Below are positions 1-8,291 of a stretch of DNA of 41,701 nucleotides, in pieces; position 1 is the stretch's first letter, and each line of letters begins with the position of its first letter. This DNA comes from Acidithiobacillus sp. (GTDB lineage Bacteria; Pseudomonadota; Gammaproteobacteria; Acidithiobacillales; Acidithiobacillaceae), in assembly GCA_027445725.1 (NCBI GenBank), contig DAIAVG010000001.1, positions 1 to 41,701 of the forward strand, read 5' to 3'. The position numbers and the translations under genes are program-made. The notes under the pieces are model-generated. The model had not been told where the DNA came from. It saw only the letters and a program-made list of their open reading frames with translations, and searched no databases.

Positions 1-1669
1 GCAAGGGCGTCGGTATCGTCATTCCGACACTGTTATCCTGGCTCGCCAGCGTTTTCGTGTACGACATCAAGGGCGAAAACTGGCACCTGACCGCAGGGTT
101 CCGAGAGAAAGTGCTGGGGCAACGCTGCATCCGCTTCGCGCCCTGGGATCTAACCTCCGCGCGATTCAATCCGCTGGATGAAATCCGCCTGGACCACAAT
201 CTGGTGAAAGACACCCAGAATATCTCTACTATGATCGTGGACCCCGACGGCAAGGGTCTGAACGATCACTGGGCGAAAACCGGCTTTGACCTGATGTCCG
301 GCGTGGTGATCTTCGTCAAGTTGACACCAGAATTGAAAGGCGATGAGCGGTGTCTCTCCACGGTTCAGGCCATTCTCTCCGACGGCGGTCCGATCCGTAA
401 AATCGCGGAACGCATCGAGCAAGAGAAAGCGGACGCCCGTGACGAGGACGATGACGCCAAAATGATGGCGGGGTTCGCCGCCGTCATGACTTATGTGCGC
501 GATACGGCGCATGAGATGCAGGAAACGGTTTTGAAACGGACCAATGGCGGCTGTTTGGCTGGAAGGCGGCCGGCGAGGCGGCACAGAGCTACCTGAACAA
601 GGCCGGCAACGAGGCTTCGGGCGTCTTGTCCACGGCCATGAGTTTTTTGAGCGTCTACCGGGATCCGCTGGTTGCCCGGAACACCGCCGTCTCGGACTTC
701 ACGCTGGAATCCCTGATGGGCGGACCGGATATCGACGGCAAGCCCTGTGCGCGCAAGACCTCATTTTACATGGTCAACCCGCCCACCGATGCCGACCGGC
801 TCAAGCCTCTGACTCGCTTATTACTGAATCAGGTGGTGCGGCGGTTGACGGAAAGAATGGATTTCGATGAATCCGGCCAGGGGCACAGTGTCTATCCCCA
901 TCGTCTGTTGCTATTGATTGATGAGTTTCCGTCTCTGGGCAAACTGGATGTGTTTCAGAAAGCCCTGGCGTTCATCGCCGGATACGGCCTCAAGGCCCTG
1001 TTGATCATCCAGAGTAAAAACCAGTTATATGGTGAATACACCAAGGAGGAGGCCATCACCGACAATTGTCAGCTCCGTATCGCCTTTACACCGAACCGAA
1101 TTGATTCAGCCAAAGAACTCTCGGAGACTGCCGGCAACTTCACGGCGTCGCACACTCAGCGACAGTATTCCGGCAACCGCCTGCAGGTGCTCCTGCAGCA
1201 CGTCAATACCAACGAGCAGGTCGTTCAGCGTCCCCTGCTGACGCCTGAAGAGTTCATGCGCTTACCGGCTACCGATGAGGTGGTTTTCATGTCCGGCCAT
1301 GCGCCGATCTATTGCCAGAAGATCATCTATTACACGGATCCGGTGCTGAACAAGCGCAGGGCGATACCGCCGCCGGTATTATCCTTCCCGACCGGGTCTG
1401 TTCCCGCGGTACAGGAGGCGGAAGCTTTACCGGCGGCGCCCGGCACCACCGCATCGGTGCGCGCGGAAACGGGTGATGCTGGTCTGGGGCCTGGGGCAGA
1501 AGAGGATCCCCGGGCGGTTATTGCCCGGTTTATCGGCGTGAAACCGGTGCCAGCGAACACTTCGGATGCAACCGTAGTCCAGAAACTGTCGGACGAGCGA
1601 CGGGTTCCGGAAACCCGTGGCATCGAGGCACCGGGAGATGAGGAGCGCGATGATGACCCCCTTGCCTGA
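1..1669 (+). pseudogene. traG: VirD4/TraG-type T4SS coupling protein, 5'-truncated by window edge and apparently frameshifted
   Basis: Coupling proteins are inner-membrane ATPases that deliver the relaxase-DNA complex to the type IV secretion channel. The reading frame is already open at base 3, and KGVGIVIPTLLSW at the left edge is the end of a Walker A loop, so the gene starts outside the window. One frame runs to 596, ending in an unlikely Arg-rich tail. Family-like sequence resumes one frame over from about 542 (QWRLFGWKAAGEAAQSYL) and continues to the stop at 1667-1669. This second part holds the Walker B segment LLLLIDEFPSLGKLD (about 905-950) and the AFIAGYGLK and QLRIAFTPNRID regions. 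The frames join near 520-545, close to TTTT at 529-532; a single lost base (or two gained) would explain it. This may be true decay or a sequencing error. The stop overlaps the start of traF. Confidence 0.85.
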
Positions 1670-2279
1670 AGCCCCTGCCTTTTTCCGCATCCCGTTCACC
1701 ACCCACTTTCAGAGGCTGCTGCCTGTCGCCGTGGCCGGAGCAATTATCGCCGGGGCAGTGACGGCCTGGGATCATGGCGACTGGCGGCTGAACCTCTCGC
1801 CCAGCGAGCCGATGGGGATATGGTCAGTGACGCCCATAGCGCCGGGAACCCAATTGCATGCCGGCGAGATAGTGACACTCTGCCCGCGCCTGCCGGAGGG
1901 CTTCCACTATGGCTGGTTGATGGATAGGGACCATGCCGCGAACGCCTGCGCCGATGGCCGCACACCGTATATCAAATCCATCGTCGCGGGTCCGGGGGAC
2001 GTGGTTCGGGAGACTGGTCATGGCGTCATCATCGACGGACACCCGCTCCCGGGCAGCCAGCCACTGCCGTTCACCACCAGCAAGCCGCAAGTCCGCCTTC
2101 CGCAATGGCGGGGAACCATCACGCTCAAGTCTGGGCAGTATTGGGCTTATGGTGCCGGGGATCCGCGTTTCTCCTTCGATTCCCGATACTGGGGACCGTT
2201 CCTGCAATCGCAGGTGCGGGGCATTGCCCGGCCCATAGCGGTCTGGAAATACGACTGGACGCCCAGGATGAAAGATTGA
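1650..2279 (+). CDS. traF: TraF-like conjugative transfer signal peptidase (S26 family)
   Basis: A serine peptidase of the S26 family, in which RP4 TraF matures and cyclises the TrbC pilin in the inner membrane. Seen here: one N-terminal membrane segment (about residues 23-40), the SEPMG motif with the probable catalytic Ser at about residue 52, and YIKSIVAGPGD with the probable general-base Lys near residue 109, followed by a GHGVIIDG segment typical of the fold. I chose ATG 1650 (with ATG 1653 adjacent) because AGGAG at 1641-1645 sits just upstream. A GTG at 1617 is also open but has no good ribosome site. The start lies inside the end of the coupling-protein gene, implying translational coupling. 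The likely substrate is the TrbC pilin at 7830. It could instead be annotated simply as an S26 signal peptidase. Confidence 0.85.
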   Translation: MMTPLPEAPAFFRIPFTTHFQRLLPVAVAGAIIAGAVTAWDHGDWRLNLSPSEPMGIWSVTPIAPGTQLHAGEIVTLCPRLPEGFHYGWLMDRDHAANACADGRTPYIKSIVAGPGDVVRETGHGVIIDGHPLPGSQPLPFTTSKPQVRLPQWRGTITLKSGQYWAYGAGDPRFSFDSRYWGPFLQSQVRGIARPIAVWKYDWTPRMKD

Positions 2280-2348
2280 GGCCAAATACATGCAGTACCC
2301 TTGGGCAGGGCTGAGGGGATGCGGCCGCCGTGGTGATGCCCGGTCAGT

Positions 2349-2585
2349 TCAGTCAGTCAGTTCCAGTCGCCGCTCAATCCGGTCCAATCGCTCCCGGATG
2401 CGGTCAATGGCGTGCCTGTCCTGAATGATTTCCGCGTAATTGCCGGCTTCATCCCTGGCGATGCGGGTAAGCCCGATCTCTATGCCGCTCAAACGCGCCA
2501 TCATCTCGTGGTCGCGTTCGCGGGCGGCGTCCAGTTCCGCCCGAATCTTCCTGAGTTGCTCTAATACCAGATTGTCTTCGGCCAT
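2349..2585 (-). CDS. Small coiled-coil protein of unknown function
   Basis: A 78-residue reverse-strand protein, almost entirely charged heptad-like sequence (LEQLRKIRAELDAARERD, then IDRIRERLDRIERRLEL), so a coiled coil is likely. The start at 2585 was chosen because AAGAGG lies 8 bases upstream on the reverse strand; the longer frame to 2642 adds a hydrophobic leader but lacks a site. It is the only reverse-strand gene among the forward transfer genes from the coupling protein to the regulator at 27661. No family was recognised, and no function is proposed beyond oligomerisation. Confidence 0.6.
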   Translation of the reverse strand: MAEDNLVLEQLRKIRAELDAARERDHEMMARLSGIEIGLTRIARDEAGNYAEIIQDRHAIDRIRERLDRIERRLELTD

Positions 2586-2739
2586 GCCATGAACCTCTTT
2601 GCCGCATGGAAAGATTATGGATGCCGCGACGGGAAAGCGCAACGCCTTAGCCCCGCCTTAGCCACAAACCCCGCAACCCTGGACTTTGGGGGAATGCGAT
2701 TTCGCGTCTAGCTGCGAACACCACCGCATCAGAAAAACA

Positions 2740-2783
2740 GCGATCAGGTCCCACGAGGTCCGGATAGATGGCAGATCCACTTT
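2740..2783 (+). repeat. Module A copy 1, upstream of the YadA-like adhesin gene
   Basis: GCGATCAGGT at 2740-2749 is preceded by AAAAACA. The following 34 bases through GATAGATG and ATCCACTTT are almost identical to copy 2 at 4592-4634, the main difference being loss of one G in the core. The module lies about 60-100 bases before the start codon at 2843. It is likely a promoter or regulator site, or part of a conserved leader. Confidence 0.6.
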
Positions 2784-2842
2784 TTACGTCAGAAATTTTC
2801 AATTTGGCCCCGCGCTACCGTAAACAAACAGGAGCAATATCC

Positions 2843-4492
2843 ATGAAAACGAAGATCATCACAGTTGCAGTGTTAGCGGCTCTGGCACTTTCCCCCGCAG
2901 CAGCCTTTGCAACCGCCTACTCCACGACCAACACGTCTACCAGTCCATCCACCACGGCAGATGCCGGCGGTGATATGGCGACCGGCGACTCTGCAAGCGC
3001 GTCGGGTACAACGGTTACCCAGGGTGCGACCGCAGAGAGCCAAAACGGGGACAGCATAAGTGTGAGTTTGCCGTCCGGCACGTCGTCGGATCAGGCGCTT
3101 TCCACCGCTATTGGCACAGATTCAACCGCCGGGCAGTCGGGATCGCAGACAGTATATGGCGGGGATACCGCCGTTGGTGATTCAGCAGCCGCAACCGGGT
3201 ACGATTCAACTACCGTTGGCAGCCAGGCGACCACGGCTGGCAACTCAGGCGGAACCGCACTCGGTGCCAACACCCTGAGTGAAATGGGCGGAACGGCCGT
3301 GGGGGATAACGCCAAGGCAAACACCCTGGGCACGGCGACGGGCACCGGTGCTGAAGCCAATACCGCCGCAACTTCCGCGGGCGAGCAAGCAAACGCCGCC
3401 GGGGTTGAATCGACCGCCCTGGGTGAAGGTTCTTCTGCAACGTCGGTCGGGTCCGTAGCACTCGGCGCGCAATCGGTGGCCTCTGGATCTGATGAAGTAT
3501 CCATCGGTAACGCCAACCTACAGCGCATTCTCACCAACCTGGCGGCTGGAACGGTCTCATCGAGCAGCACCGACGCGGTGAACGGCAGCCAGCTGTATCA
3601 ATTGCAGCAGGAACTGGCGGCGATTCCCACGACATCATCCACCACGCAGACCAACTATTCCCCCCAGATCTCCCAGCTTCAGCAAACGCTTTCCAGCGTA
3701 CAGAAGACTCTGGAAAGTCCGCTCGGCGACTGTGTATCCAAGGATGGCGCTCTGGCGTGCTCAATCTCTGGGGAAAAGGCGTCCACGGCTAATGGCACGG
3801 GATCGGTGGCCGTCGGTGATGGCGCATCAGCTAACTTCCAAGGATCGCAGGCCATTGGCACGGGTGCGCAGATTGTACTGCCCAGCAACACCCCCCAAGG
3901 GGCATCCACCGTGGGCGCCATCGCCATCGGCGATGGTGCAATCGCGAACGCCGACCCCGGCACCGCGCTTGGTGATCAGGCGGCGGCGCTTGGTGCGAAC
4001 AGCACGGCGGTCGGGTACCAGGCAACGGCAACGGGCAACGATTCTGTGGCCGTGGGTGCGGGGTCCACGGCAACCCGCGCGGACAGTTTCAGCGTCGGCT
4101 CTGACACAAACAACCGCCAGGTTACGCACGTCGCGGCGGGCACCCAGTCCACGGATGCGGCGAACGTCGGGCAGTTGGATGCCATGGGGCAAGGCTTGCA
4201 GGCGCAGTTCTCGCAGGAAAGCGCGGGCATCTTGAGCTCCGCCAAGGCTTATACCAACACCAAAATGAGCGAGATCGGAGCGCTGTCTGCCGCCAGCACG
4301 GATGCCGCATTCGCTGCGGCTGGTCTCCATGGCGTCAACCGGATCGCCGCAGGTGTCGGTGAAATGAACGGGCAAACCGGCGAAGCCATCGCTTATCAGC
4401 ATGTCTTTTCCCGCAACTGGGATGCCAACGTCACCGTGGCTTTTGGTGCCGGATCGCCGCAGGTCGGGGTCGGAGCTGGATTTAGCTGGTAA
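2843..4492 (+). CDS. YadA-like trimeric autotransporter adhesin
   Basis: A 549-residue secreted adhesin that should trimerise in the outer membrane and display a fibre. Start 2843 follows AGGAG and begins a clear Sec signal peptide (MKTKIITVAVLAALALSPAA, cleavage after AFA). The passenger carries many head-type repeats of AVGD/ALGA pattern in two blocks. Each block ends in a neck-like motif (STDAVNGSQLYQLQ near 3570; STDAANVGQL near 4150). A coiled-coil segment and a Cys pair (DCVSKDGALAC) lie between the blocks. The last 70 or so residues resemble the YadA membrane anchor (FAAAGLHGVNRIAAGVGEM to a final aromatic, GAGFSW). The gene sits inside the conjugation cluster with its own module A upstream and a terminator downstream, suggesting separate control and a role in mating-pair contact. 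That role is inference. Confidence 0.9.
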   Translation: MKTKIITVAVLAALALSPAAAFATAYSTTNTSTSPSTTADAGGDMATGDSASASGTTVTQGATAESQNGDSISVSLPSGTSSDQALSTAIGTDSTAGQSGSQTVYGGDTAVGDSAAATGYDSTTVGSQATTAGNSGGTALGANTLSEMGGTAVGDNAKANTLGTATGTGAEANTAATSAGEQANAAGVESTALGEGSSATSVGSVALGAQSVASGSDEVSIGNANLQRILTNLAAGTVSSSSTDAVNGSQLYQLQQELAAIPTTSSTTQTNYSPQISQLQQTLSSVQKTLESPLGDCVSKDGALACSISGEKASTANGTGSVAVGDGASANFQGSQAIGTGAQIVLPSNTPQGASTVGAIAIGDGAIANADPGTALGDQAAALGANSTAVGYQATATGNDSVAVGAGSTATRADSFSVGSDTNNRQVTHVAAGTQSTDAANVGQLDAMGQGLQAQFSQESAGILSSAKAYTNTKMSEIGALSAASTDAAFAAAGLHGVNRIAAGVGEMNGQTGEAIAYQHVFSRNWDANVTVAFGAGSPQVGVGAGFSW

Positions 4493-4525
4493 TGAAAAGT
4501 AAAGAGCGCAGGCTTTGGCCCAGAA

Positions 4526-4551
4526 AAAGGCCGGGATTAACCCCGGCCTTT
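4526..4551 (+). terminator. Hairpin terminator after the adhesin gene
   Basis: AAAGGCCGGG (4526-4535) and CCCGGCCTTT (4542-4551) form a perfect 10-bp stem with a six-base loop, 33 bases after the adhesin stop codon. The short, interrupted T-rich tail (TTTGTCTTT) suggests moderate termination. Confidence 0.7.
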
Positions 4552-4591
4552 GTCTTTCCCGCCACCCCATTTCACCACACCAGAAATATGA

Positions 4592-4634
4592 GCATCAGGT
4601 CCCACGAGGTCCGGATAGATGACAAATCCACTTT
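4592..4634 (+). repeat. Module A copy 2, upstream of the gene at 4652
   Basis: Shares 28 consecutive identical bases with copy 1 (4594-4621 against 2743-2770) and then diverges by only a few substitutions. The core here is GCATCAGGT, one base shorter than the usual GCGATCAGGT. It ends about 18 bases before the next start codon, so in this copy the module overlaps the leader and ribosome-binding region. Confidence 0.6.
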
Positions 4635-4651
4635 CCAACAGGAGTACCACC

Positions 4652-4996
4652 ATGCTGACCACCAAAGACATTCTGGATAAGCATTCCGTCGCGGACTACG
4701 CCTTGATCTACCTGGGCGCCCGCCGCCCCTCTCCCGCCATTGATCCAGATATTCGCTATTGCGTGGAGGAATCCCCCGACCCTGAACTCTGCAAAGATCG
4801 CGGCGGCAACGTCATGATCTTCGATAGTGAGGCGCAGGCGTTCGAGTTCCGGAAAGCCCTGGGGATTCCGTACCCGGTACTGGCTTTCCGCGATCAGCCG
4901 CTGCCCGACTTTGGGCCTGACATGGATGAGCCTGAAGGGCCACAGGACGATGAGTACAGCATCGACATCCCCGACATCGAAGGAGCACTGGCATGA
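4652..4996 (+). CDS. Hypothetical protein, adhesin-locus unknown
   Basis: A 114-residue soluble, acidic protein of no family I recognise. ATG 4652 follows CAGGAG at 4639-4644 with suitable spacing; an upstream in-frame ATG at 4619 falls inside the repeated module and has no site. Two Cys residues (RYCVEESPDPELCKD) lie about 10 residues apart. The C-terminus is very acidic and Pro-rich (DMDEPEGPQDDE). Its stop overlaps the start of the exported Gln/Ala-rich protein (ATGA at 4993-4996), so the two are probably made together. A chaperone-like role for the exported neighbour is possible but not shown. Confidence 0.7.
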   Translation: MLTTKDILDKHSVADYALIYLGARRPSPAIDPDIRYCVEESPDPELCKDRGGNVMIFDSEAQAFEFRKALGIPYPVLAFRDQPLPDFGPDMDEPEGPQDDEYSIDIPDIEGALA

Positions 4997-6687
4997 AGAC
5001 CGCGAAAAACATCCGCATGGCGGTGCTGTCCGCACTTCTGGGATTTTCGGTCCTGGCCCCGTGCGCGGCTCTTGCCACCACCGTGCCCGGTGCAACCGTG
5101 CCCGGTGCAAACGCATCCAGTGCCGCTCTCGCCAACGACGCCGGGGTTTCCCAGGCGGAGTTGCAGGCCGGTACATCCTGGTTCAACAGCGACCAGAACA
5201 GTACCGGCTACCAGAACAGCGGGCAGTTGCGGACCGGGAATCCGCTGGGCGGGCAGTCCCAGGTCCAGGGATCCCTTGCGGCCAGCCAGTCGGCGGCGGC
5301 AAGCAATCCCTATTTTGCCAGCATTCTGGCCCACTATTACAGGCTGTACAACGGCTATTACGACAGTTACCTGACCGACCAATCACTGGCGTCAGGGGCG
5401 TCGTCCGCCTATTCCGCCTGCGTCGCCAAAGGTGGAACCGACTGCCTCAACAAGTCCAGTTATTACAGCAGCCTCGCCGTCACGGCCTACGGCCAATATC
5501 AGTATTACTACGGACTCTGGAACAAAGACTGGCAACAACAGCAGGCGATGGAAGCCACCGCCGGTCAGCAGTCGGTGCTAAGCGGCGCGTCGGCGCAGTC
5601 CAGCCAGCAGTCCTACGGCAATTATCAGAACGACCAGAACACCATGAACGCAGATGCTCAGGCGGCGGCGACGGATACGCAAACGGCGAACATCGGAACC
5701 AATACTGCCGCCGTGAGCTCCGGCCAGCAGGCGGCAACCAGCGCGTTGAACACCATTCAGCAGGAGACAGGGGTCACCCAGAATCAGCAGAGTGGTACGG
5801 TCCCAGCCACTCCCGGTGCATCCCCCTTCTCCTATACCGACCCGCTGCAGACCGCCATGGAAAACGCCAATCAGGCGGCCATGCAGGATGCGCAAACCGC
5901 CGTGGTCCAGCAGCAGTACAGCGATAACCGGTCGGCGGCAGCTACCACTGCCGACAGCCAGGCGCAGGCGGATGGCGCGGCGGTTTCCGTAGCGCCAACG
6001 CCGGAGAGTGCAATGATCTGGACCACCGGAGCCAGCCTCGCCAGCGGCACGGCGAATGCTTACCAGCAGGACGCGAACAGCACCGCCGCTACCGCGCAAG
6101 CGTCACAGCAATCCTTCGTGCAAAACCAAAACCAGGCCAACGCCGACGCCGTGACCATCGCAAGCGCTACCAATGCGGCGGCGGAGCAATACGCCCAGCA
6201 GCAAGCGGCCAAGAACGGTGTGAACTTCACTGCGCCGGTTACGTCGGACACCGCCGTCCAGAACCAGATCGCCCAGGCGCAATCGGCCATCAACCAGGAC
6301 AATCTCACCGCCGAAGTCCAGGCGGCGAATGCTTACAGCCAACAGCGCATCGCATCGGACATGGCCATCGACGCCACCACGGCATCGCAACAAGCCCAGG
6401 CGGCCCAGAGCAACGCCAGTGCGGCGCAGAAGGTTTCGCCCTCACTGGCGAAAACCTGGAACGCCGTGGCGGAATCGGAAACCGCCAGCGCATCCCAGGC
6501 CCAGCAGGCGGCGCTTTCCGCCACCAGCGCGGCCAGTACGGACATCGCCGCCGCCAATGCGGCACAGGCCAACGCGCAACAGGCGGCGGGGAGCACGGGC
6601 ATGGACGGCGCGGCGATCACGCAGGGACAGGATGCCGCCCAGGCGGCTTTCCAGGCTATTCAGCAAGCCACGGGAGTACCGCAATGA
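4993..6687 (+). CDS. Exported Gln/Ala-rich coiled-coil protein of unknown function
   Basis: A 564-residue protein with a Sec signal peptide (MKTAKNIRMAVLSALLGFSV, cleavage near ALA-TT) and then a tandem VPGATVPGAN repeat. A Tyr-rich segment (about residues 110-185: YYRLYNGYYDSYL, YGQYQYYYGLW) includes two Cys residues (YSACVAKGGTDCLN). The remainder, about 380 residues, is low-complexity Ala/Gln/Asn/Ser, probably long helices or coiled coil. The start overlaps the upstream stop, and the stop overlaps the trbB start (ATGA at 6684-6687), so it is translated with trbB. The position suggests an extracellular or periplasmic partner of the secretion channel or of the adhesin. Its composition resembles the TrbJ/VirB5 group, but I cannot assign it to a family. 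Confidence 0.75.
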   Translation: MKTAKNIRMAVLSALLGFSVLAPCAALATTVPGATVPGANASSAALANDAGVSQAELQAGTSWFNSDQNSTGYQNSGQLRTGNPLGGQSQVQGSLAASQSAAASNPYFASILAHYYRLYNGYYDSYLTDQSLASGASSAYSACVAKGGTDCLNKSSYYSSLAVTAYGQYQYYYGLWNKDWQQQQAMEATAGQQSVLSGASAQSSQQSYGNYQNDQNTMNADAQAAATDTQTANIGTNTAAVSSGQQAATSALNTIQQETGVTQNQQSGTVPATPGASPFSYTDPLQTAMENANQAAMQDAQTAVVQQQYSDNRSAAATTADSQAQADGAAVSVAPTPESAMIWTTGASLASGTANAYQQDANSTAATAQASQQSFVQNQNQANADAVTIASATNAAAEQYAQQQAAKNGVNFTAPVTSDTAVQNQIAQAQSAINQDNLTAEVQAANAYSQQRIASDMAIDATTASQQAQAAQSNASAAQKVSPSLAKTWNAVAESETASASQAQQAALSATSAASTDIAAANAAQANAQQAAGSTGMDGAAITQGQDAAQAAFQAIQQATGVPQ

Positions 6688-7655
6688 GCACGGACAATCC
6701 ACAAAAGCCGCAAACCCAGGCGCAGGTCTACCGCGAGCGTCAGATGGAGAGTCTGCGCCGGACCCTGGGCGACGACATTCTGGGGTTCCTGAACGACCCG
6801 GCCATCATTGAGATCATGCTGAATCAGGATGGCAGGATCTGGGTGGACGTGCTGGGCGGGGACATGGAGCCCCGCTCGGCGATGGACCCGGTGCGCGCCA
6901 AGATGGTCATTGAGACCGTAGCCTCCATGCTGGACACCAGCATCACCAAGGAGAATCCGATCATCTCCGGTGAATTGCCTCTGGACGGATCCCGCTTCGA
7001 GGCGCAAATCCCGCCCATCGTGGAGGCGCCGACCTTCGCCATTCGCAAGAAAGCCCTGCTGGTGTTCACGCTGGATGATTATGTGGCCAAGGGCATCATG
7101 ACGGAGCGGCAACAAGACCTGATTATCGACGCGGTCCGGGAGCGCAAAAACATTCTGGTGAGTGGGGGTACGAGTACGGGCAAATCGACCCTCGCCAACG
7201 CCGTCCTGCACGCCACCAGTCAGGCAAGCCCGGACCACCGGATCATTATTATCGAGGACGTCCGCGAACTCCAGTGCGCCGCGCCCAATGTGGTGTTCTT
7301 CCGCACGTCCGACGAGATCGACATGACTCGGCTCCTGAAATCCACCATGCGCATGCGCCCCGACCGGATCATTGTCGGCGAGGTGCGAGGGAAGGAGGCC
7401 CTGGACCTGCTCAAGGCGTGGTCCACCGGCCACCCCGGCGGTATTGGCACCGTCCACGCCAACAACGCCCGCGCCGCACTGGTGCGGATCGGCATGCTGG
7501 TCCAGGAGGCCAACGTGCCACCCAACCCGGAACTCATTGCCGAAGCCGTCAATGTCGTTGTCAGCATCCGGCGCACATCAACCGGCCGCATTGTTGATGA
7601 AGTGCTGGCAGTAAAGGGTTTTGAGAACGGGCGGTTTTTGACCGAGTCGCTATAG
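6684..7655 (+). CDS. trbB: TrbB, VirB11-family traffic ATPase
   Basis: A hexameric cytoplasmic ATPase that powers pilus assembly and substrate transfer. The 323-residue length fits TrbB. Seen: an N-terminal domain with IIEIMLNQDGRIWVDVLGG, Walker A GGTSTGKST at residues 161-169, the Asp box IIIIEDVRELQ, the Walker B-like MRPDRIIVGEVRGKEALDLL, and the His box HPGGIGTVHANNA. The ATG start overlaps the upstream stop by ATGA. A 174-base gap follows, with a strong stem-loop and module A before the pilin gene. It heads a gene order that matches the trb operon of Ti-type plasmids. Confidence 0.95.
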   Translation: MSTDNPQKPQTQAQVYRERQMESLRRTLGDDILGFLNDPAIIEIMLNQDGRIWVDVLGGDMEPRSAMDPVRAKMVIETVASMLDTSITKENPIISGELPLDGSRFEAQIPPIVEAPTFAIRKKALLVFTLDDYVAKGIMTERQQDLIIDAVRERKNILVSGGTSTGKSTLANAVLHATSQASPDHRIIIIEDVRELQCAAPNVVFFRTSDEIDMTRLLKSTMRMRPDRIIVGEVRGKEALDLLKAWSTGHPGGIGTVHANNARAALVRIGMLVQEANVPPNPELIAEAVNVVVSIRRTSTGRIVDEVLAVKGFENGRFLTESL

Positions 7656-7677
7656 CCGCCGCGTCCAGCTCAACACT

Positions 7678-7739
7678 GGTGATGGTTGGGGGTGGGGGAA
7701 GAGAAAAGTCCTCCGCCCCCTTCCTAATTTCCCATCACC
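7678..7739 (+). other. Nested stem-loop between trbB and trbC
   Basis: GGTGATGG (7678-7685) pairs with CCATCACC (7732-7739). Inside it GGGGGTGGGGGA pairs with TCCTCCGCCCCC (ending at 7720), with two wobble pairs. No T-run follows, so this is more likely an attenuator or RNA-stability element than a simple terminator. Confidence 0.5.
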
Positions 7740-7769
7740 CCAACCACCACCATCCCCCTCCAAAAAACA

Positions 7770-7803
7770 GCGATCAGGTCCCCCGGCGCCCGAATACAGG
7801 ATA
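7770..7803 (+). repeat. Module A copy 3, upstream of trbC
   Basis: CAAAAAACA precedes GCGATCAGGT (7770-7779), followed by a GCCCGAATACAGG segment similar in position to other copies. It lies about 50 bases before the pilin start at 7830. Confidence 0.6.
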
Positions 7804-7829
7804 GGCATCGCATCCAGGAGGAAATTGCC

Positions 7830-8210
7830 ATGTTTGGAAAATTGAAGCAGTTGAAGCAGCAATCCGTGAAGTTCGCCGCGAAGTTCGGCACCGCGACCCG
7901 CGACGCTTATTTCAAGGCGGGCATGATCATCGGCGTGATCCTGCAGGCGGGAGCCATTCCGGCCTTCGCCACCGGTTCCGGGACTTTGCCCTGGGACGGT
8001 CCCATCCAGACCTTGACCAGCAACCTCACCGGCCCGGTCGCCACCGGCATCAGTGTCGTGGCGTTCCTGGCCGCAGGCGCCGCGCTGGTGTTCGGCGAGG
8101 AACTGGGCGGCATCGCCAAGAAGGCACTCTACGTGGTCCTGGGCATTTCCATGATCGTGTTCGGCAACAACTTCATGAGCGATCTCGGCATCACCGGCGC
8201 CATCGTGTAG
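7830..8210 (+). CDS. trbC: TrbC/VirB2-family conjugative pilin precursor
   Basis: The major subunit of the conjugative pilus, embedded in the inner membrane before assembly. The 126-residue precursor has a long basic leader (MFGKLKQLKQQSVKF) and a hydrophobic segment ending in PAFA at about residue 47, the probable signal-peptidase site. The mature part of about 79 residues has two membrane helices (GISVVAFLAAGAALVFG and KKALYVVLGISMIVFG) separated by EELGGI, the usual VirB2/TrbC plan. AGGAGG gives a strong ribosome site before ATG 7830. It is flanked by stem-loops on both sides, consistent with a separately stabilised and highly expressed message. TraF at 1650 is the likely maturation enzyme. 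Confidence 0.92.
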   Translation: MFGKLKQLKQQSVKFAAKFGTATRDAYFKAGMIIGVILQAGAIPAFATGSGTLPWDGPIQTLTSNLTGPVATGISVVAFLAAGAALVFGEELGGIAKKALYVVLGISMIVFGNNFMSDLGITGAIV

Positions 8211-8227
8211 GTCGCGCCGGGCGTTTT

Positions 8228-8255
8228 CCGCCCTGCAGCTGGTCGCGCAGGGCGG
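8228..8255 (+). other. Perfect 9-bp stem-loop after trbC
   Basis: CCGCCCTGC (8228-8236) and GCAGGGCGG (8247-8255) form a perfect inverted repeat with a 10-base loop, 17 bases after the pilin stop. No T-run follows directly. It may block 3' exonucleases or act as a weak attenuator between the two pilin genes. Confidence 0.6.
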
Positions 8256-8291
8256 TGCTTTACCGTTTTACCAACCAGAGGAGTAATACCC

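Noticed and set aside
3827..4570. A long reverse-strand frame of about 247 residues inside the adhesin gene
   Set aside because: It is the shadow of a repetitive GC-rich coding sequence, with low-complexity Arg-rich content and no ribosome site.
4993..6687. Assignment of the Gln/Ala-rich protein as a second TrbJ/VirB5
   Set aside because: Composition is alike but no specific TrbJ signature is visible, and low-complexity similarity is not evidence of homology.
6660..7457. A 265-residue reverse-strand frame opposite trbB
   Set aside because: Fully antisense to a clearly conserved ATPase; GC-rich coding DNA often leaves such frames open.
7678..7697. G-rich run considered as a G-quadruplex
   Set aside because: The same bases pair with C-rich sequence downstream, so a stem-loop is the simpler reading.
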